Assembly: GCA_017432685.1 (NCBI GenBank)
Contig: JAFRIR010000130.1
Coordinates: 1-37,741 of the forward strand
From: Flexilinea sp.
GTDB taxonomy: Bacteria > Chloroflexota > Anaerolineae > Anaerolineales > Anaerolineaceae
Length of the DNA stretch: 37,741 nt
Direction of reading: 5' to 3'
Of this stretch, positions 24,554-31,937 are shown one piece after another. Each line of letters opens with the position of its first letter. The first letter of the stretch is position 1. The notes below the pieces were generated by a model. The model was not told where the DNA came from. It ran no database searches and saw only the letters and a list, made by a program, of their open reading frames with translations. Position numbers and translations under genes: made by a program.

Positions 24554-25414
24554 TTACGCCCTGACCATGGTGCCTGCGCCCTCATCTGTCAGCAGTTCCA
24601 TCAGGATGGAATGAGGGATGCGGCCATCCATGATGACAACCTTCTTCACACCCGAGCGGATCGCCTCCACGCAGCACTCCACCTTCGGGATCATGCCACC
24701 GGCGATGATGCCCCGTTCTCTCAGTTGTTTGGCTTCCTCCACTGACATTTCGCTGATCAGGGTCGAGAGATCGTCCTTGTCCCGAAGGACCCCGGGAACA
24801 TCCGTCATCATCAAAAGGCGTTCGGCCTGCAGCGCCCCGGCGATGTAAGCCGCGGCGGTGTCACCGTTGATGTTGTAGGTGTTCCCTTCATCATCACAGC
24901 CGAGTGTCGCGATGACGGGAATATAGCCGGCATCCAGCATGTCAAGGATCGGCTCTGCATTGATGCAGGTGATGTTGCCCACATAACCCAGCCGTTCATC
25001 CTTGATCTCCGCCTGGATCATATGTCCGTCGATCCCGGACAACCCGATGGCATTGCCGCCGTAATGTTCGACCATGTTGACCAGAGACTTGTTGATCTTC
25101 CCGGCCAGCACCATCTGCGCGATGTCGACAGTTTCCTTGTCCGTGACGCGGAGCCCGTCGATAAACTGAGCCTCTTTGCCCAGCCGCTTCATCAAATCGG
25201 AAATTTCCGGACCGCCGCCATGGACCAGCACCACCCGGGCGCCGATGAGGGAAAGCAGCACGATGTCCTGCATGACCTGCTGCTTCAGGTCTTCATTGAT
25301 CATGGCGTTTCCGCCGTATTTGATGACGACGATTTTCCGGTAATAGCGCCGGATGTTCGGCATCGCCTGAACCAAAACCTCCGCCCGCTGTGCATTTGTT
25401 AAATGACTCTCCAT
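24554..25414 (-). CDS. argB: Acetylglutamate kinase
   Basis: 286 residues of the amino-acid-kinase fold. It phosphorylates N-acetylglutamate, the second step of arginine synthesis. Motifs: VVIKYGGNAMINEDLK (phosphate binding), VLVHGGGPEISDLMKRLG, the substrate loop INGDTAAAYIAGAL, and GIIAGGMIPKVECCVEAI. An N-terminal helix (LTNAQRAEVLVQAMPNIRRY) of the kind found in hexameric, arginine-inhibited ArgB enzymes is present, so feedback inhibition by arginine is plausible. ATG at 25414 with AAGGAG eight bases upstream. It is separated from argJ by 380 bp of repeats. Confidence 0.94.
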   Translation of the reverse strand: MESHLTNAQRAEVLVQAMPNIRRYYRKIVVIKYGGNAMINEDLKQQVMQDIVLLSLIGARVVLVHGGGPEISDLMKRLGKEAQFIDGLRVTDKETVDIAQMVLAGKINKSLVNMVEHYGGNAIGLSGIDGHMIQAEIKDERLGYVGNITCINAEPILDMLDAGYIPVIATLGCDDEGNTYNINGDTAAAYIAGALQAERLLMMTDVPGVLRDKDDLSTLISEMSVEEAKQLRERGIIAGGMIPKVECCVEAIRSGVKKVVIMDGRIPHSILMELLTDEGAGTMVRA

Positions 25415-25435
25415 TTGTTCTCTCCTTCGTCGAGA

Positions 25436-25478
25436 AAATGAGAAATTAGGAATCAGGAATGAGAAATGGAATATCAGA
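25436..25478. repeat. Heptamer-period array (H4)
   Basis: Units such as AGAAATT, AGGAATC, AGGAATG and AGAAATG follow one another at 7-nt spacing. It lies upstream of argB and directly next to B copy 3. Confidence 0.65.
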
Positions 25479-25483
25479 TTTCT

Positions 25484-25685
25484 TTAAGGGAACCTCTAAA
25501 AACATCAATCTTTCTCTGTCCCAAGGAGATTCAGAGAATTTATTCTCTGAATCTCCTCGGGAGGTTTCCGTGGGGCGAAGCTCCTGCTCCGCATATAAAT
25601 CGGGCGTCAGCCCGTACCTCTCGGAGCAGGTTATAATCCTGCCGCCCCCATACCCCCGCCCGGGAATTTTTAGAGGTTACTTTAG
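25484..25685. mobile_element. MITE-like element, family B copy 3, carrying a nested insert
   Basis: Left TIR TTAAGGGAACCTCTAAAAAC, the 20-bp hairpin (one mismatch), then right half and right TIR as in other copies. Between the two hairpins the usual GGGG is replaced by about 68 bp, giving 202 bp in all. The insert is itself palindromic (CCTGCTCCG ... CGGAGCAGG, with inner GGGC-gtca-GCCC). The element sits between heptamer arrays H4 and H5. Confidence 0.8.
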
Positions 25686-25722
25686 TTTTATAACCACAGA
25701 TAGTGGTAAATTCTCCGATCCA

Positions 25723-25799
25723 ATTTCTTCTTTCTCATTTCTCATTTCTCATTTCTTATTTACTATTTACTATTTACTATTTCCTATTTACTATTTAGG
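25723..25799. repeat. Heptamer-period array (H5)
   Basis: The clearest array: TTCTCAT x3, TTCTTAT, TTACTAT x3, TTCCTAT, TTACTAT, TTAGG. The stop codon of argJ (TAA on the minus strand at 25797-25795) lies within the last unit. Confidence 0.85.
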
Positions 25800-27009
25800 T
25801 TCTGTAGTCCCCGTTGATCTTCACATAATCATAGGTCAGATCGCAGCCCCAGGCTGTGGCGCCTGATTCACCCTGATGCAGGTCGATGAGAATATAAATT
25901 TCCTTCTCCAGCAAAATTTCTTTCGCCTTCTCCTCGGAAAAGGGTACACCCGCACCGTTTTCACAGACCAGAATGTTCCCCTTTTTGGATTCGAAGCGCA
26001 CTTCGATCCGGTCCACATCAAGCGGGACGCCCGCATAACCGATGGCGCACAGCACGCGGCCCCAGTTGGCATCCGCACCGAACATGGCTGCTTTGAGCAG
26101 CGAAGAACAGATGACGGATTTGGCGACGGTTTGTGCGGCAGCTTCATCCGGCGCATGGGTCACGCGGCACTCCAGCATTTTGGTGGCGCCTTCCCCGTCC
26201 GCAGCCATCTTGCGGCACAGATCCGTGGTCACGGCATGCAGCGCTTGCCGGAAGGTCTCGTAATCTTCCCCTTCGGCGCTGATTTCCGGGTTACCGGCCA
26301 GTCCGTTGGCGAGGATCGCCAGCGTATCGTTGGTGGAGGTATCTCCGTCGATGGAAAGCATGTTGAAAGAGGTCTTCACATCCGCGCTCAGCGCCTTTTG
26401 GAGCATTTCCGCAGAGACCGCTGCATCCGTGGTGATGAAGATCAGGGTCGTGGCCATGTTGGGATGGATCATCCCGCTGCCCTTGGCCATGCCGCCGATG
26501 CGGCAGGTGTGACCGGAAAGCTCGAATTCCATCGCCGCCTCTTTCTTGCGTGTATCCGTCGTCATGATGGCTTCGACCGCGTCTTCATTGCCATCTGTCC
26601 GCAGTCCGGCGACCAGCTCCGCCATCCCGTTTTGGATCGGGGTAATGCTGAGTTTCTGCCCGATGACGCCGGTGGAACCGATGACGATATCTTTCGGGTT
26701 GAGCCCCAGCGCATCCGCAGTCAGGGCGCACATTTGCCGCGCGATCTCCGGACCGTCCGCGTTGCAGGTGTTGGCATTGCCGGAGTTGACGATGATCGCC
26801 TGTGCTTTGCCATCGGCAATATTTTCTTTGGTGACGGCGATCGGCGCTCCTTTGACCAGGTTGGTTGTGTAGATCGCCGCGGCAGAGCACATTACGTCAC
26901 TGACCACCAGCGCCAGGTCTTTATCTGTATGATTTGCCCGGATCCCGCAGCGGATCCCGTTGGCTCTGAATCCTTTGGCGGCACATACGCCGCCGGAAAT
27001 TTGTTTCAT
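25795..27009 (-). CDS. argJ: Bifunctional ornithine acetyltransferase / N-acetylglutamate synthase
   Basis: About 404 residues. ArgJ moves the acetyl group from acetylornithine to glutamate, and bifunctional forms also use acetyl-CoA, recycling acetyl groups in arginine synthesis. The self-cleavage site is intact: KGSGMIHPNMATTLIF with nucleophile Thr187. Also seen: the IVNSGNANTCNADG and GSTGVIGQKL loops and the C-terminal GCDLTYDYVKINGDYRT. I chose the ATG at 27009 (MKQISGGVCAAKGF), which matches family N-termini and has GAGG nine bases upstream. The ATG at 27024 adds five residues drawn from repeat-like sequence. Confidence 0.94.
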   Translation of the reverse strand: MKQISGGVCAAKGFRANGIRCGIRANHTDKDLALVVSDVMCSAAAIYTTNLVKGAPIAVTKENIADGKAQAIIVNSGNANTCNADGPEIARQMCALTADALGLNPKDIVIGSTGVIGQKLSITPIQNGMAELVAGLRTDGNEDAVEAIMTTDTRKKEAAMEFELSGHTCRIGGMAKGSGMIHPNMATTLIFITTDAAVSAEMLQKALSADVKTSFNMLSIDGDTSTNDTLAILANGLAGNPEISAEGEDYETFRQALHAVTTDLCRKMAADGEGATKMLECRVTHAPDEAAAQTVAKSVICSSLLKAAMFGADANWGRVLCAIGYAGVPLDVDRIEVRFESKKGNILVCENGAGVPFSEEKAKEILLEKEIYILIDLHQGESGATAWGCDLTYDYVKINGDYRT

Positions 27010-27031
27010 CCCTTCATTCCTCATTTTCCGC

Positions 27032-27093
27032 GCACACGAGATACAGCCCTGCTGTGCAGGCTTCGCTGCAGCATCAGAGCAGTCTCCGCGTGC
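27032..27093 (-). repeat. Palindromic element, family A copy 5, between argC and argJ
   Basis: GCACACGAGATACAGCCCTG, then the GCAGGCTTCGCTGCAGCATCAG core, then CAGTCTCCGCGTGC. It is very similar to copies 1 and 2. It fills the whole gap between the two genes, starting 3 nt from the argC stop. Confidence 0.75.
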
Positions 27094-27096
27094 TTC

Positions 27097-28023
27097 TTAT
27101 TTAATGACAAGTCCTTCAGATTCATTTAATCCCAGCACCAGGTTCAGGTTCTGGATGGCCGCACCGGAGGCGCCTTTGCCGAGGTTATCAAACCGTGCGG
27201 TCAGCAAAATCCGTTCTTCATTGCCGTCAACCAGGATCTGCATATCGTCCCGTCCGGCAAATGCGGCAGCCGAAAGGAAACCGCCCTCGTCGGCATTCTC
27301 GTCAAAATGCACCAGCGGTCCCGGGTAATATGCTTTGTATGTTTCTTTAAGATTATCAAGGTTTCCTTTAAGGCCTTTTGCATAAAGCGGCACGGTCACT
27401 TCCATCCCGGCGTAATAATCAGCAACGATCGGACTGAAAAGCGGAGCGATGTTCAGCCCGCATACATGTTTCATTTCTTTAAGGTGTTTGTGCTGCTGGG
27501 TTAGACCATACTGGCGCGGCCCCTTGAGCAGGGGATCCCGATCAGGAGCTTCATATTCAGCGATCATCTTTTTCCCGCCGCCGGAATATCCGGTGAGCGA
27601 AAAGCAGCTCAGCGCGGCGTCCGGGGAGAGCAGTCCTTCATCGACGAGCGGTTTGACCAGTGCGATGAAGCCGCTGGCATGGCAGCCGGGGTTGGCGATT
27701 CGTTTGGAGTTTCGGATGGCATCCCGGAAGCCTTTCAGTTCCGGAAAACCGTAAGCCCAGCCTTCCGCAGTGCGGTGAGCGGTGGAGGTATCGATGATGA
27801 CGGTATCGGAGCCTTCCGCCAGTTCGACTGCTTCCATGGCAGCCGCGTCCGGCAGGCAGAGGAACACCGCATCCGCTGCATGAATGGCTTCCTTCCGCGC
27901 AGCGGGGTCTTTACGGTTCTCTTCAGACAGTTTGATGAGTTCCAGATCTTCACGGGCGCTTAACCGTTCATAAATACGCAGACCGGTGGTGCCGGCGCTG
28001 CCGTCAATAAAGATTTTTGTCAT
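27097..28023 (-). CDS. argC: N-acetyl-gamma-glutamyl-phosphate reductase (short, type 2)
   Basis: 308 residues from the ATG at 28023. It reduces N-acetylglutamyl phosphate with NADPH. N-terminal KIFIDGSAGTTGLRIYERL, the diagnostic HAADAVFLCLPDAAAMEAV, and the catalytic cysteine in ANPGCHASG (C114) identify the shorter type 2 ArgC rather than the roughly 340-residue form. HKHLKEM and the C-terminal dimer region are present. A start at 28038 would add MPRTD; neither has a good ribosome binding site. It is the first gene of argC-J-B-D. No ArgR box or T-box leader could be recognised upstream. Confidence 0.92.
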   Translation of the reverse strand: MTKIFIDGSAGTTGLRIYERLSAREDLELIKLSEENRKDPAARKEAIHAADAVFLCLPDAAAMEAVELAEGSDTVIIDTSTAHRTAEGWAYGFPELKGFRDAIRNSKRIANPGCHASGFIALVKPLVDEGLLSPDAALSCFSLTGYSGGGKKMIAEYEAPDRDPLLKGPRQYGLTQQHKHLKEMKHVCGLNIAPLFSPIVADYYAGMEVTVPLYAKGLKGNLDNLKETYKAYYPGPLVHFDENADEGGFLSAAAFAGRDDMQILVDGNEERILLTARFDNLGKGASGAAIQNLNLVLGLNESEGLVIK

Positions 28024-28038
28024 ATCTGTTCGGGGCAT

Positions 28039-28414
28039 CGATGATGACTGTCAGGCTGCCGAAAAAAATAATTGCAAAAGGATGCTGCCGACATAAATAC
28101 GAGGGTTATGCCTGAAAAAACAGCAGAATAATAAATAAACCGGCTCAGACAGGATCAGCGGATGCTTTTACCTCCTTTATTTCAGGATTGCTTCGATCAT
28201 CGTGTTTTAAAACTAAACCGAAAACGTTGTCTAAATTATATCTAAGGAGTGAAAAATATGTTTTTTCGACGTTTTGAATATGACGGTTGAAAAACAAGTT
28301 TCGGGCGAAGGCCCCATACCCCGCCTGGTAGTTTTTATAGGTACCCGAAAGAGTAAATGAAGTTCTTTACATCCTTAGACCTTTCTGAAACATTTACTTT
28401 TCCCCCGGATGTTC
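28039..28414. other. Gap between argC and the STAS operon: mini-ORF and MITE fragment
   Basis: AAGGAG at 28244-28249 followed by an ATG at 28258 opens a ten-codon frame (MFFRRFEYDG, stop 28288-28290) on the + strand. Directly after it, about 28298-28345, lies a degenerate right half of a family B element (CCCCATACCCC ... GTAGTTTTTATAGGTACCC). The mini-ORF may be the stump of a gene cut by the element, or chance. On the minus strand a strong AGGAGG near 28170-28177 has no start codon after it. Confidence 0.4.
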
Positions 28415-28443
28415 TTGAAAACCCGTGTCGACTCGGCTATAAT
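28415..28443 (+). promoter_or_regulatory. Promoter of the STAS-HAD-SpoIIE operon
   Basis: TTGAAA (28415-28420), a 17-nt spacer and TATAAT (28438-28443). The transcript would start near 28450, giving a leader of about 85 nt to the STAS gene. Confidence 0.75.
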
Positions 28444-28534
28444 TTATTTACTTGTAAATTGTCGTGGCTGTTTTTTATTTGTAATGATCATAAAAACCGG
28501 CTGCATTCCCGGACTGAAAAACGGAGGAAAACCT

Positions 28535-28834
28535 ATGAATATTGAATTTCTGAAGGACGGAACGACACTCACAGTAAAACCCGAAGGACGTATGGATGCG
28601 ACCACTTCGCCTGAGGCAGATCTCCGCATCCAGGCGGAAACGGAAGGTGTTACCGATATGATTCTGGATCTGGAACGTGTGGATTATATTTCCTCAGGAG
28701 GGCTTCGGGTCATATTATCATGGTATCAGGAAATGGAGCAGCGCGGCGGCAGTCTGAAAGTGCTGAATCCTAACGAATATATCAAAGAGGTTTTTGATTT
28801 GACCGGATTCCTTGGATTCCTGGAGATCGAATAG
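28535..28834 (+). CDS. STAS-domain anti-anti-sigma factor
   Basis: 99 residues, a single STAS domain like SpoIIAA/RsbV. Core strand LTVKPEGRMDATTSPE is followed by MILDLERVDYISSGGLRVILSWY. The phosphoacceptor region reads Y-I-S53-S54-G-G-L, where SpoIIAA has D-S-S-G-L, so the exact acceptor serine is uncertain. Such proteins bind an RsbW-type anti-sigma kinase when dephosphorylated, releasing a sigma factor or output regulator. The SpoIIE phosphatase two genes downstream is the expected partner that dephosphorylates it. GGAGG lies seven bases before the ATG. The longer upstream frame (from 28409) starts before the promoter. Confidence 0.9.
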   Translation: MNIEFLKDGTTLTVKPEGRMDATTSPEADLRIQAETEGVTDMILDLERVDYISSGGLRVILSWYQEMEQRGGSLKVLNPNEYIKEVFDLTGFLGFLEIE

Positions 28835-28874
28835 TATGCGTCCGGGGTCCGGAGAAAGAGAAACAGAGGATTTA

Positions 28875-29666
28875 ATGATGAGTGATGCTGGAAAGATTAA
28901 AGCTGTTTTTTTTGACGTGGATGGCACACTTCTCTCACACAAGCAAAATGATGTTCCGAAAAGCACACGCATTGCGCTGCATAAGCTCAGAGAAAAGGGA
29001 ATTCTCACCGTTGTGGCGACCGGCAGGCATATGATCGAATTTACCAAACTGCCTGTTGGAAACATCGACTTTGACGGTTATCTGATGCTCAACGGCCAGC
29101 TCCTTCTGGACTCGTCACGAAGTGTTTACGCAGGGACACCGATAGACGAGGGGGAGATGAAGATTCTCGCCGGGATATTCAACCGGAAGAAGATTCCCTT
29201 TGCCCTGATCGGCGCTAACGACCGCTATATCAATTATGTCGACGATACGGTTATCCGGACGCAAGCCGAAACCAAAGGCACGGTCCCGACCATCGGTGAT
29301 TATCACGGCGAAAAGATCTATCAGATCCTTGCCTTTGTCCCTGATGATGAAAAGCGTGTCCTTGAGGAGCTCTTAGACGAATGTTCAATCACTTCCTGGA
29401 ATGACACGGGGATCGATATCATCCCGAAAGGCGGAGGAAAGTCCTCCGGTATTCAAAAATTCCTTGATGAGCATGGGATGGACCGCAGTGAAATCATGGC
29501 CTTCGGCGACGGGGAAAACGACATTGATATGCTTCAATTCGCCGGCATCGGTGTAGCCATGGGAAATGCCGGTGATATCGTCAAAGCGGCAGCGGACTAC
29601 GTCACGGACAGTGTTGATGATAATGGCATTGAAAACGCGCTGCGTCATTTCGGACTGATCGATTAA
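28875..29666 (+). CDS. HAD-IIB (Cof-type) phosphatase
   Basis: About 263 residues. Motif I is KAVFFDVDGTLL with the nucleophilic Asp. Motif II is VVATGR, a C2-type cap follows, and motif IV is IMAFGDGENDIDMLQFAGIGVAMGNA. This is the Cof/YidA-like subfamily, which hydrolyses sugar phosphates, nucleotides or PLP. The substrate cannot be predicted. Two adjacent ATGs (28875, 28878) follow AGAGGA. A longer frame to 28812 overlaps the STAS gene and is not preferred. It lies between STAS and SpoIIE phosphatase genes, an unusual place for a HAD enzyme. Confidence 0.87.
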   Translation: MMSDAGKIKAVFFDVDGTLLSHKQNDVPKSTRIALHKLREKGILTVVATGRHMIEFTKLPVGNIDFDGYLMLNGQLLLDSSRSVYAGTPIDEGEMKILAGIFNRKKIPFALIGANDRYINYVDDTVIRTQAETKGTVPTIGDYHGEKIYQILAFVPDDEKRVLEELLDECSITSWNDTGIDIIPKGGGKSSGIQKFLDEHGMDRSEIMAFGDGENDIDMLQFAGIGVAMGNAGDIVKAAADYVTDSVDDNGIENALRHFGLID

Positions 29667-29695
29667 AGGATCGATATGAAAACCGGAGCGGTATC

Positions 29696-31477
29696 GTGAT
29701 TTCAAAAAAAAGGCTGTCCCTTTCCGTAAAACTGAACCTGTTGATCGCGGTGGTGATTCTGTTGCTTTCAACAGGGCTGATGTGGATCTCGTACCGGGTG
29801 TACAGTGATAAGATCAACGCTGTCTATATCCAGCAGGTGGAGCGGGCGGCAAAGGCAGCCGGGAATGAACTTATACCGGACTATGTGAGGTATTTCTGGG
29901 ATGAGATCAATACAGACAGTTTTCGTGAGATAAGGGCTGAGGCGATCCGGGCGGGCGATGAAAATATGATCCGCGACTGGCTGATCTCACGGCCGTCGTG
30001 GTTTTATTCGGAGCGGTTCCCGAAAGAGTGGGAGGAATATGATTTATCTGCCGCTGATGGCAGTTCCGGGCGGGATACGGAAATGACGCTGTACTATGAT
30101 TACCAGATTCTGACCGATATGTTGGAAACCTTCATGGAGGTTTTCGATATCAGCGTAGCTTATCTTCAGTTTGATGAGGATGGTGTAACCTATAACCTTA
30201 TGGATCCACAGGAGGATCTTTTCTACATCGGGTCTGTTGAGGAACCGATTCCTGAATTTTCAGAATACGGCGACAATGAATATATCCCGGCAACGATATA
30301 CCATTCGAGTTATGGCTGGCTTTGCAGCACAACATACCCGCTGGATGATACGACGTATGGTCTGCCCGCGGGGACGGTTGGAGTGGATACCGATATGGAG
30401 ATGGTGGCCCGGTCCTGCCGAATGTTTTTGGTGCACTGCTCGGTTTTTGTGGTCCTGATCACTGCGGCAGCGATGGCCGCGGGAATGTTTGTGATGCACC
30501 GGATCGTGGTCGATCCGCTGCGGCAGCTGGCCCAGGCGGCGACAAACTTCGCTGATGATGATGACAATTTGACAATGGATGACGTGATCCGGCTGGATAT
30601 CAATTCGGATGACGAGATCGGTGATCTGTACCGGCAGATCCGGGCAATGGAATCGCGTATCGTGAGCTATACGGATAATATGATGCGCATCACGGCGGAG
30701 CGTGAGCGGGTCAACACGGAACTGAACATGGCGGAAAAGATCCAGCGGGACATGCTGCCGGCTGTCTTCCCGGCTTTTCCGGATCATTCGGAGTTTGACC
30801 TCTATGCTTCCATGACACCTGCCCGGGAGGTCGGGGGCGATTTCTATGATTTCTTCCTGACGGATGAGACACACCTGGCAGTGGTGATCGCGGATGTTTC
30901 CGACAAAGGGGTGCCCGCCGCGCTGTTTATGATGGCTTCGATGATCCTGATCAGGTACCGCACGATCAAGGGCGGGACGCCGGCAGAGATCATGACAGAA
31001 GTCAATCGTTTGATCTGGCGGAGCAATCATTCAAGAATGTTTGTGACGGTTTGGATGGGGATCATCGACCTGACGACAGGGGTCATGACCTGCACGAACG
31101 CCGGCCATGAGTATCCATTCATCCGCGGGGCTGACGGTGAGTTCCGTATCCTGAAGGATAAACACGGACTGGTGGTCGGGGGAATGGAAAAGACCGTATA
31201 CCGGGACTATGAGTTGAAACTGGAGCCGGGCGACGCGGTGTTTGTTTACACGGACGGTGTGCCGGAAGCCAATGATCCGGCAGCGGAAATGTTCGGTATG
31301 AACCGGCTTGAAGCGTCCCTGAACCGCTCGCCGAAGGACAGTCCGCGGGAAATTCTCGACCGGGTCAAAGCCGACGTCGACGTCTTTGCTGACGGTGCAA
31401 AACAGTTCGATGACCTGACGATGCTGTGCCTCGAATACAAAGGCCCCGCAGCCCCGCAGCATGCGGATGCCGCGTGA
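29696..31477 (+). CDS. Membrane SpoIIE-type PP2C phosphatase with HAMP domain
   Basis: 593 residues. TM1 about 12-33, an extracytoplasmic sensor region about 34-240 rich in Asp/Glu and Tyr, TM2 about 243-268, HAMP about 269-335, a short coiled coil (TAERERVNTELNMAEKIQRDMLP), then a PP2C/SpoIIE serine phosphatase domain. Metal-binding acidic residues are seen in EVGGDFYDFF, VVIADVSDKGVPAALFM, VFVYTDGVPEA and FDDLTMLCL. It is likely to sense an outside signal and dephosphorylate the STAS protein of the same operon. The start is GTG (29696), with GGAG seven bases upstream. No RsbW-like kinase gene is present in the operon. Confidence 0.9.
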   Translation: MISKKRLSLSVKLNLLIAVVILLLSTGLMWISYRVYSDKINAVYIQQVERAAKAAGNELIPDYVRYFWDEINTDSFREIRAEAIRAGDENMIRDWLISRPSWFYSERFPKEWEEYDLSAADGSSGRDTEMTLYYDYQILTDMLETFMEVFDISVAYLQFDEDGVTYNLMDPQEDLFYIGSVEEPIPEFSEYGDNEYIPATIYHSSYGWLCSTTYPLDDTTYGLPAGTVGVDTDMEMVARSCRMFLVHCSVFVVLITAAAMAAGMFVMHRIVVDPLRQLAQAATNFADDDDNLTMDDVIRLDINSDDEIGDLYRQIRAMESRIVSYTDNMMRITAERERVNTELNMAEKIQRDMLPAVFPAFPDHSEFDLYASMTPAREVGGDFYDFFLTDETHLAVVIADVSDKGVPAALFMMASMILIRYRTIKGGTPAEIMTEVNRLIWRSNHSRMFVTVWMGIIDLTTGVMTCTNAGHEYPFIRGADGEFRILKDKHGLVVGGMEKTVYRDYELKLEPGDAVFVYTDGVPEANDPAAEMFGMNRLEASLNRSPKDSPREILDRVKADVDVFADGAKQFDDLTMLCLEYKGPAAPQHADAA

Positions 31478-31632
31478 TGTATGTCACGGACTCAGTCGAT
31501 CCCCGGATGTTACTGCAGCAGATCAGGCTCCTGAACATTCTTGCTTATGTCATGAGGACACTGTCGGACCAATTCGTCTGCAGTTATGTCCTCGATGAAC
31601 GAATCATTAAAGGCGCCTCTAAAAACTTATGA
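31477..31632 (+). pseudogene. Short coupled ORF, probably a gene end replaced by a MITE fragment
   Basis: An ATG overlaps the SpoIIE stop (TGATG) and opens a 51-codon frame (MYVTDSVDPRMLLQQ...). Its last seven residues and stop come from the B fragment at 31607. No family is recognised. Position suggests a third partner, such as an anti-sigma kinase, that has been lost, but nothing in the residues proves this. It could also be non-coding. Confidence 0.35.
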
Positions 31633-31660
31633 GCGGGGGTATGGGGCGGCAGCCCCATGA
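31607..31660 (-). mobile_element. MITE-like family B fragment (right half)
   Basis: TTAAAGGCGCCTCTAAAAAC, then GAGCGGGGGTATGGGGCGGC and AGCCCC, match the right end of B elements read in reverse. The large hairpin and the other terminal repeat are missing. It ends ten bases before the DnaA-box cluster. Confidence 0.7.
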
Positions 31661-31669
31661 ATGACAATC

Positions 31670-31795
31670 TGTGGATAACTTTGCGTTTTCTGTGGATAAG
31701 TCTGTGGATAACGTGGAAAAACTGTTGATAAACATTAAAATATTGTTGATAAACTTGTTGAAAACATGTTGATAAAACTTAAAAATTGTTCATAA
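31670..31795 (+). other. Cluster of eight DnaA-box-like 9-mers; candidate replication origin or DnaA-binding locus
   Basis: TGTGGATAA (complement of the DnaA box TTATCCACA) occurs at 31670, 31691 and 31703. TGTTGATAA occurs at 31723, 31744 and 31767. TGTTGAAAA lies at 31756 and TGTTCATAA at 31787. All are in the same orientation. Start-to-start distances are 21, 12, 20, 21, 12, 11 and 20 bp, close to whole helical turns. AT-rich DNA continues to 31932 without a gene, as expected for an unwinding region. No dnaA or dnaN is in the window. Confidence 0.75.
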
Positions 31796-31910
31796 ATAAA
31801 TTTGGATTCAAGTCAGTCTGAAATTATGTGATTCTTAGAAGTCTTTAAGATATAAAATTCAAGAAAAAAACATTAAGATTCGGCATTCTTAAATGTTATT
31901 TCAGTGAAAT

Positions 31911-31937
31911 AATCATTTCTTATTTCTGATTTTTATA
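31911..31937. repeat. Short heptamer-period array (H6)
   Basis: CATTTCT, TATTTCT and GATTTTT lie at 7-nt spacing, running up to the stop codon of the DUF4143 gene on the minus strand. Confidence 0.5.

Noticed and set aside
25876-27129. A 417-codon open frame on the + strand opposite argJ
   Set aside because: It is a shadow of argJ caused by codon bias. It has no family motif, no ribosome binding site and a composition typical of antisense frames. The same applies to the long + strand frame at 4236-5468 and those opposite uvrD-like and nucleoside kinase genes.
28039-28260. ArgR box, T-box or arginine riboswitch upstream of argC
   Set aside because: I looked for the paired TNTGNATNNNNATNCANA operator and T-box features and could not recognise either.
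28409-28534. N-terminal extension of the STAS protein
   Set aside because: The upstream ATG lies before the operon promoter (28415-28443), and a strong GGAGG precedes the internal ATG at 28535.
31469-31606. Treating the coupled ORF after SpoIIE as an RsbW-type kinase
   Set aside because: No N-box or G-box motifs of GHKL kinases are visible in the 51 residues. Only its position suggests a lost partner.
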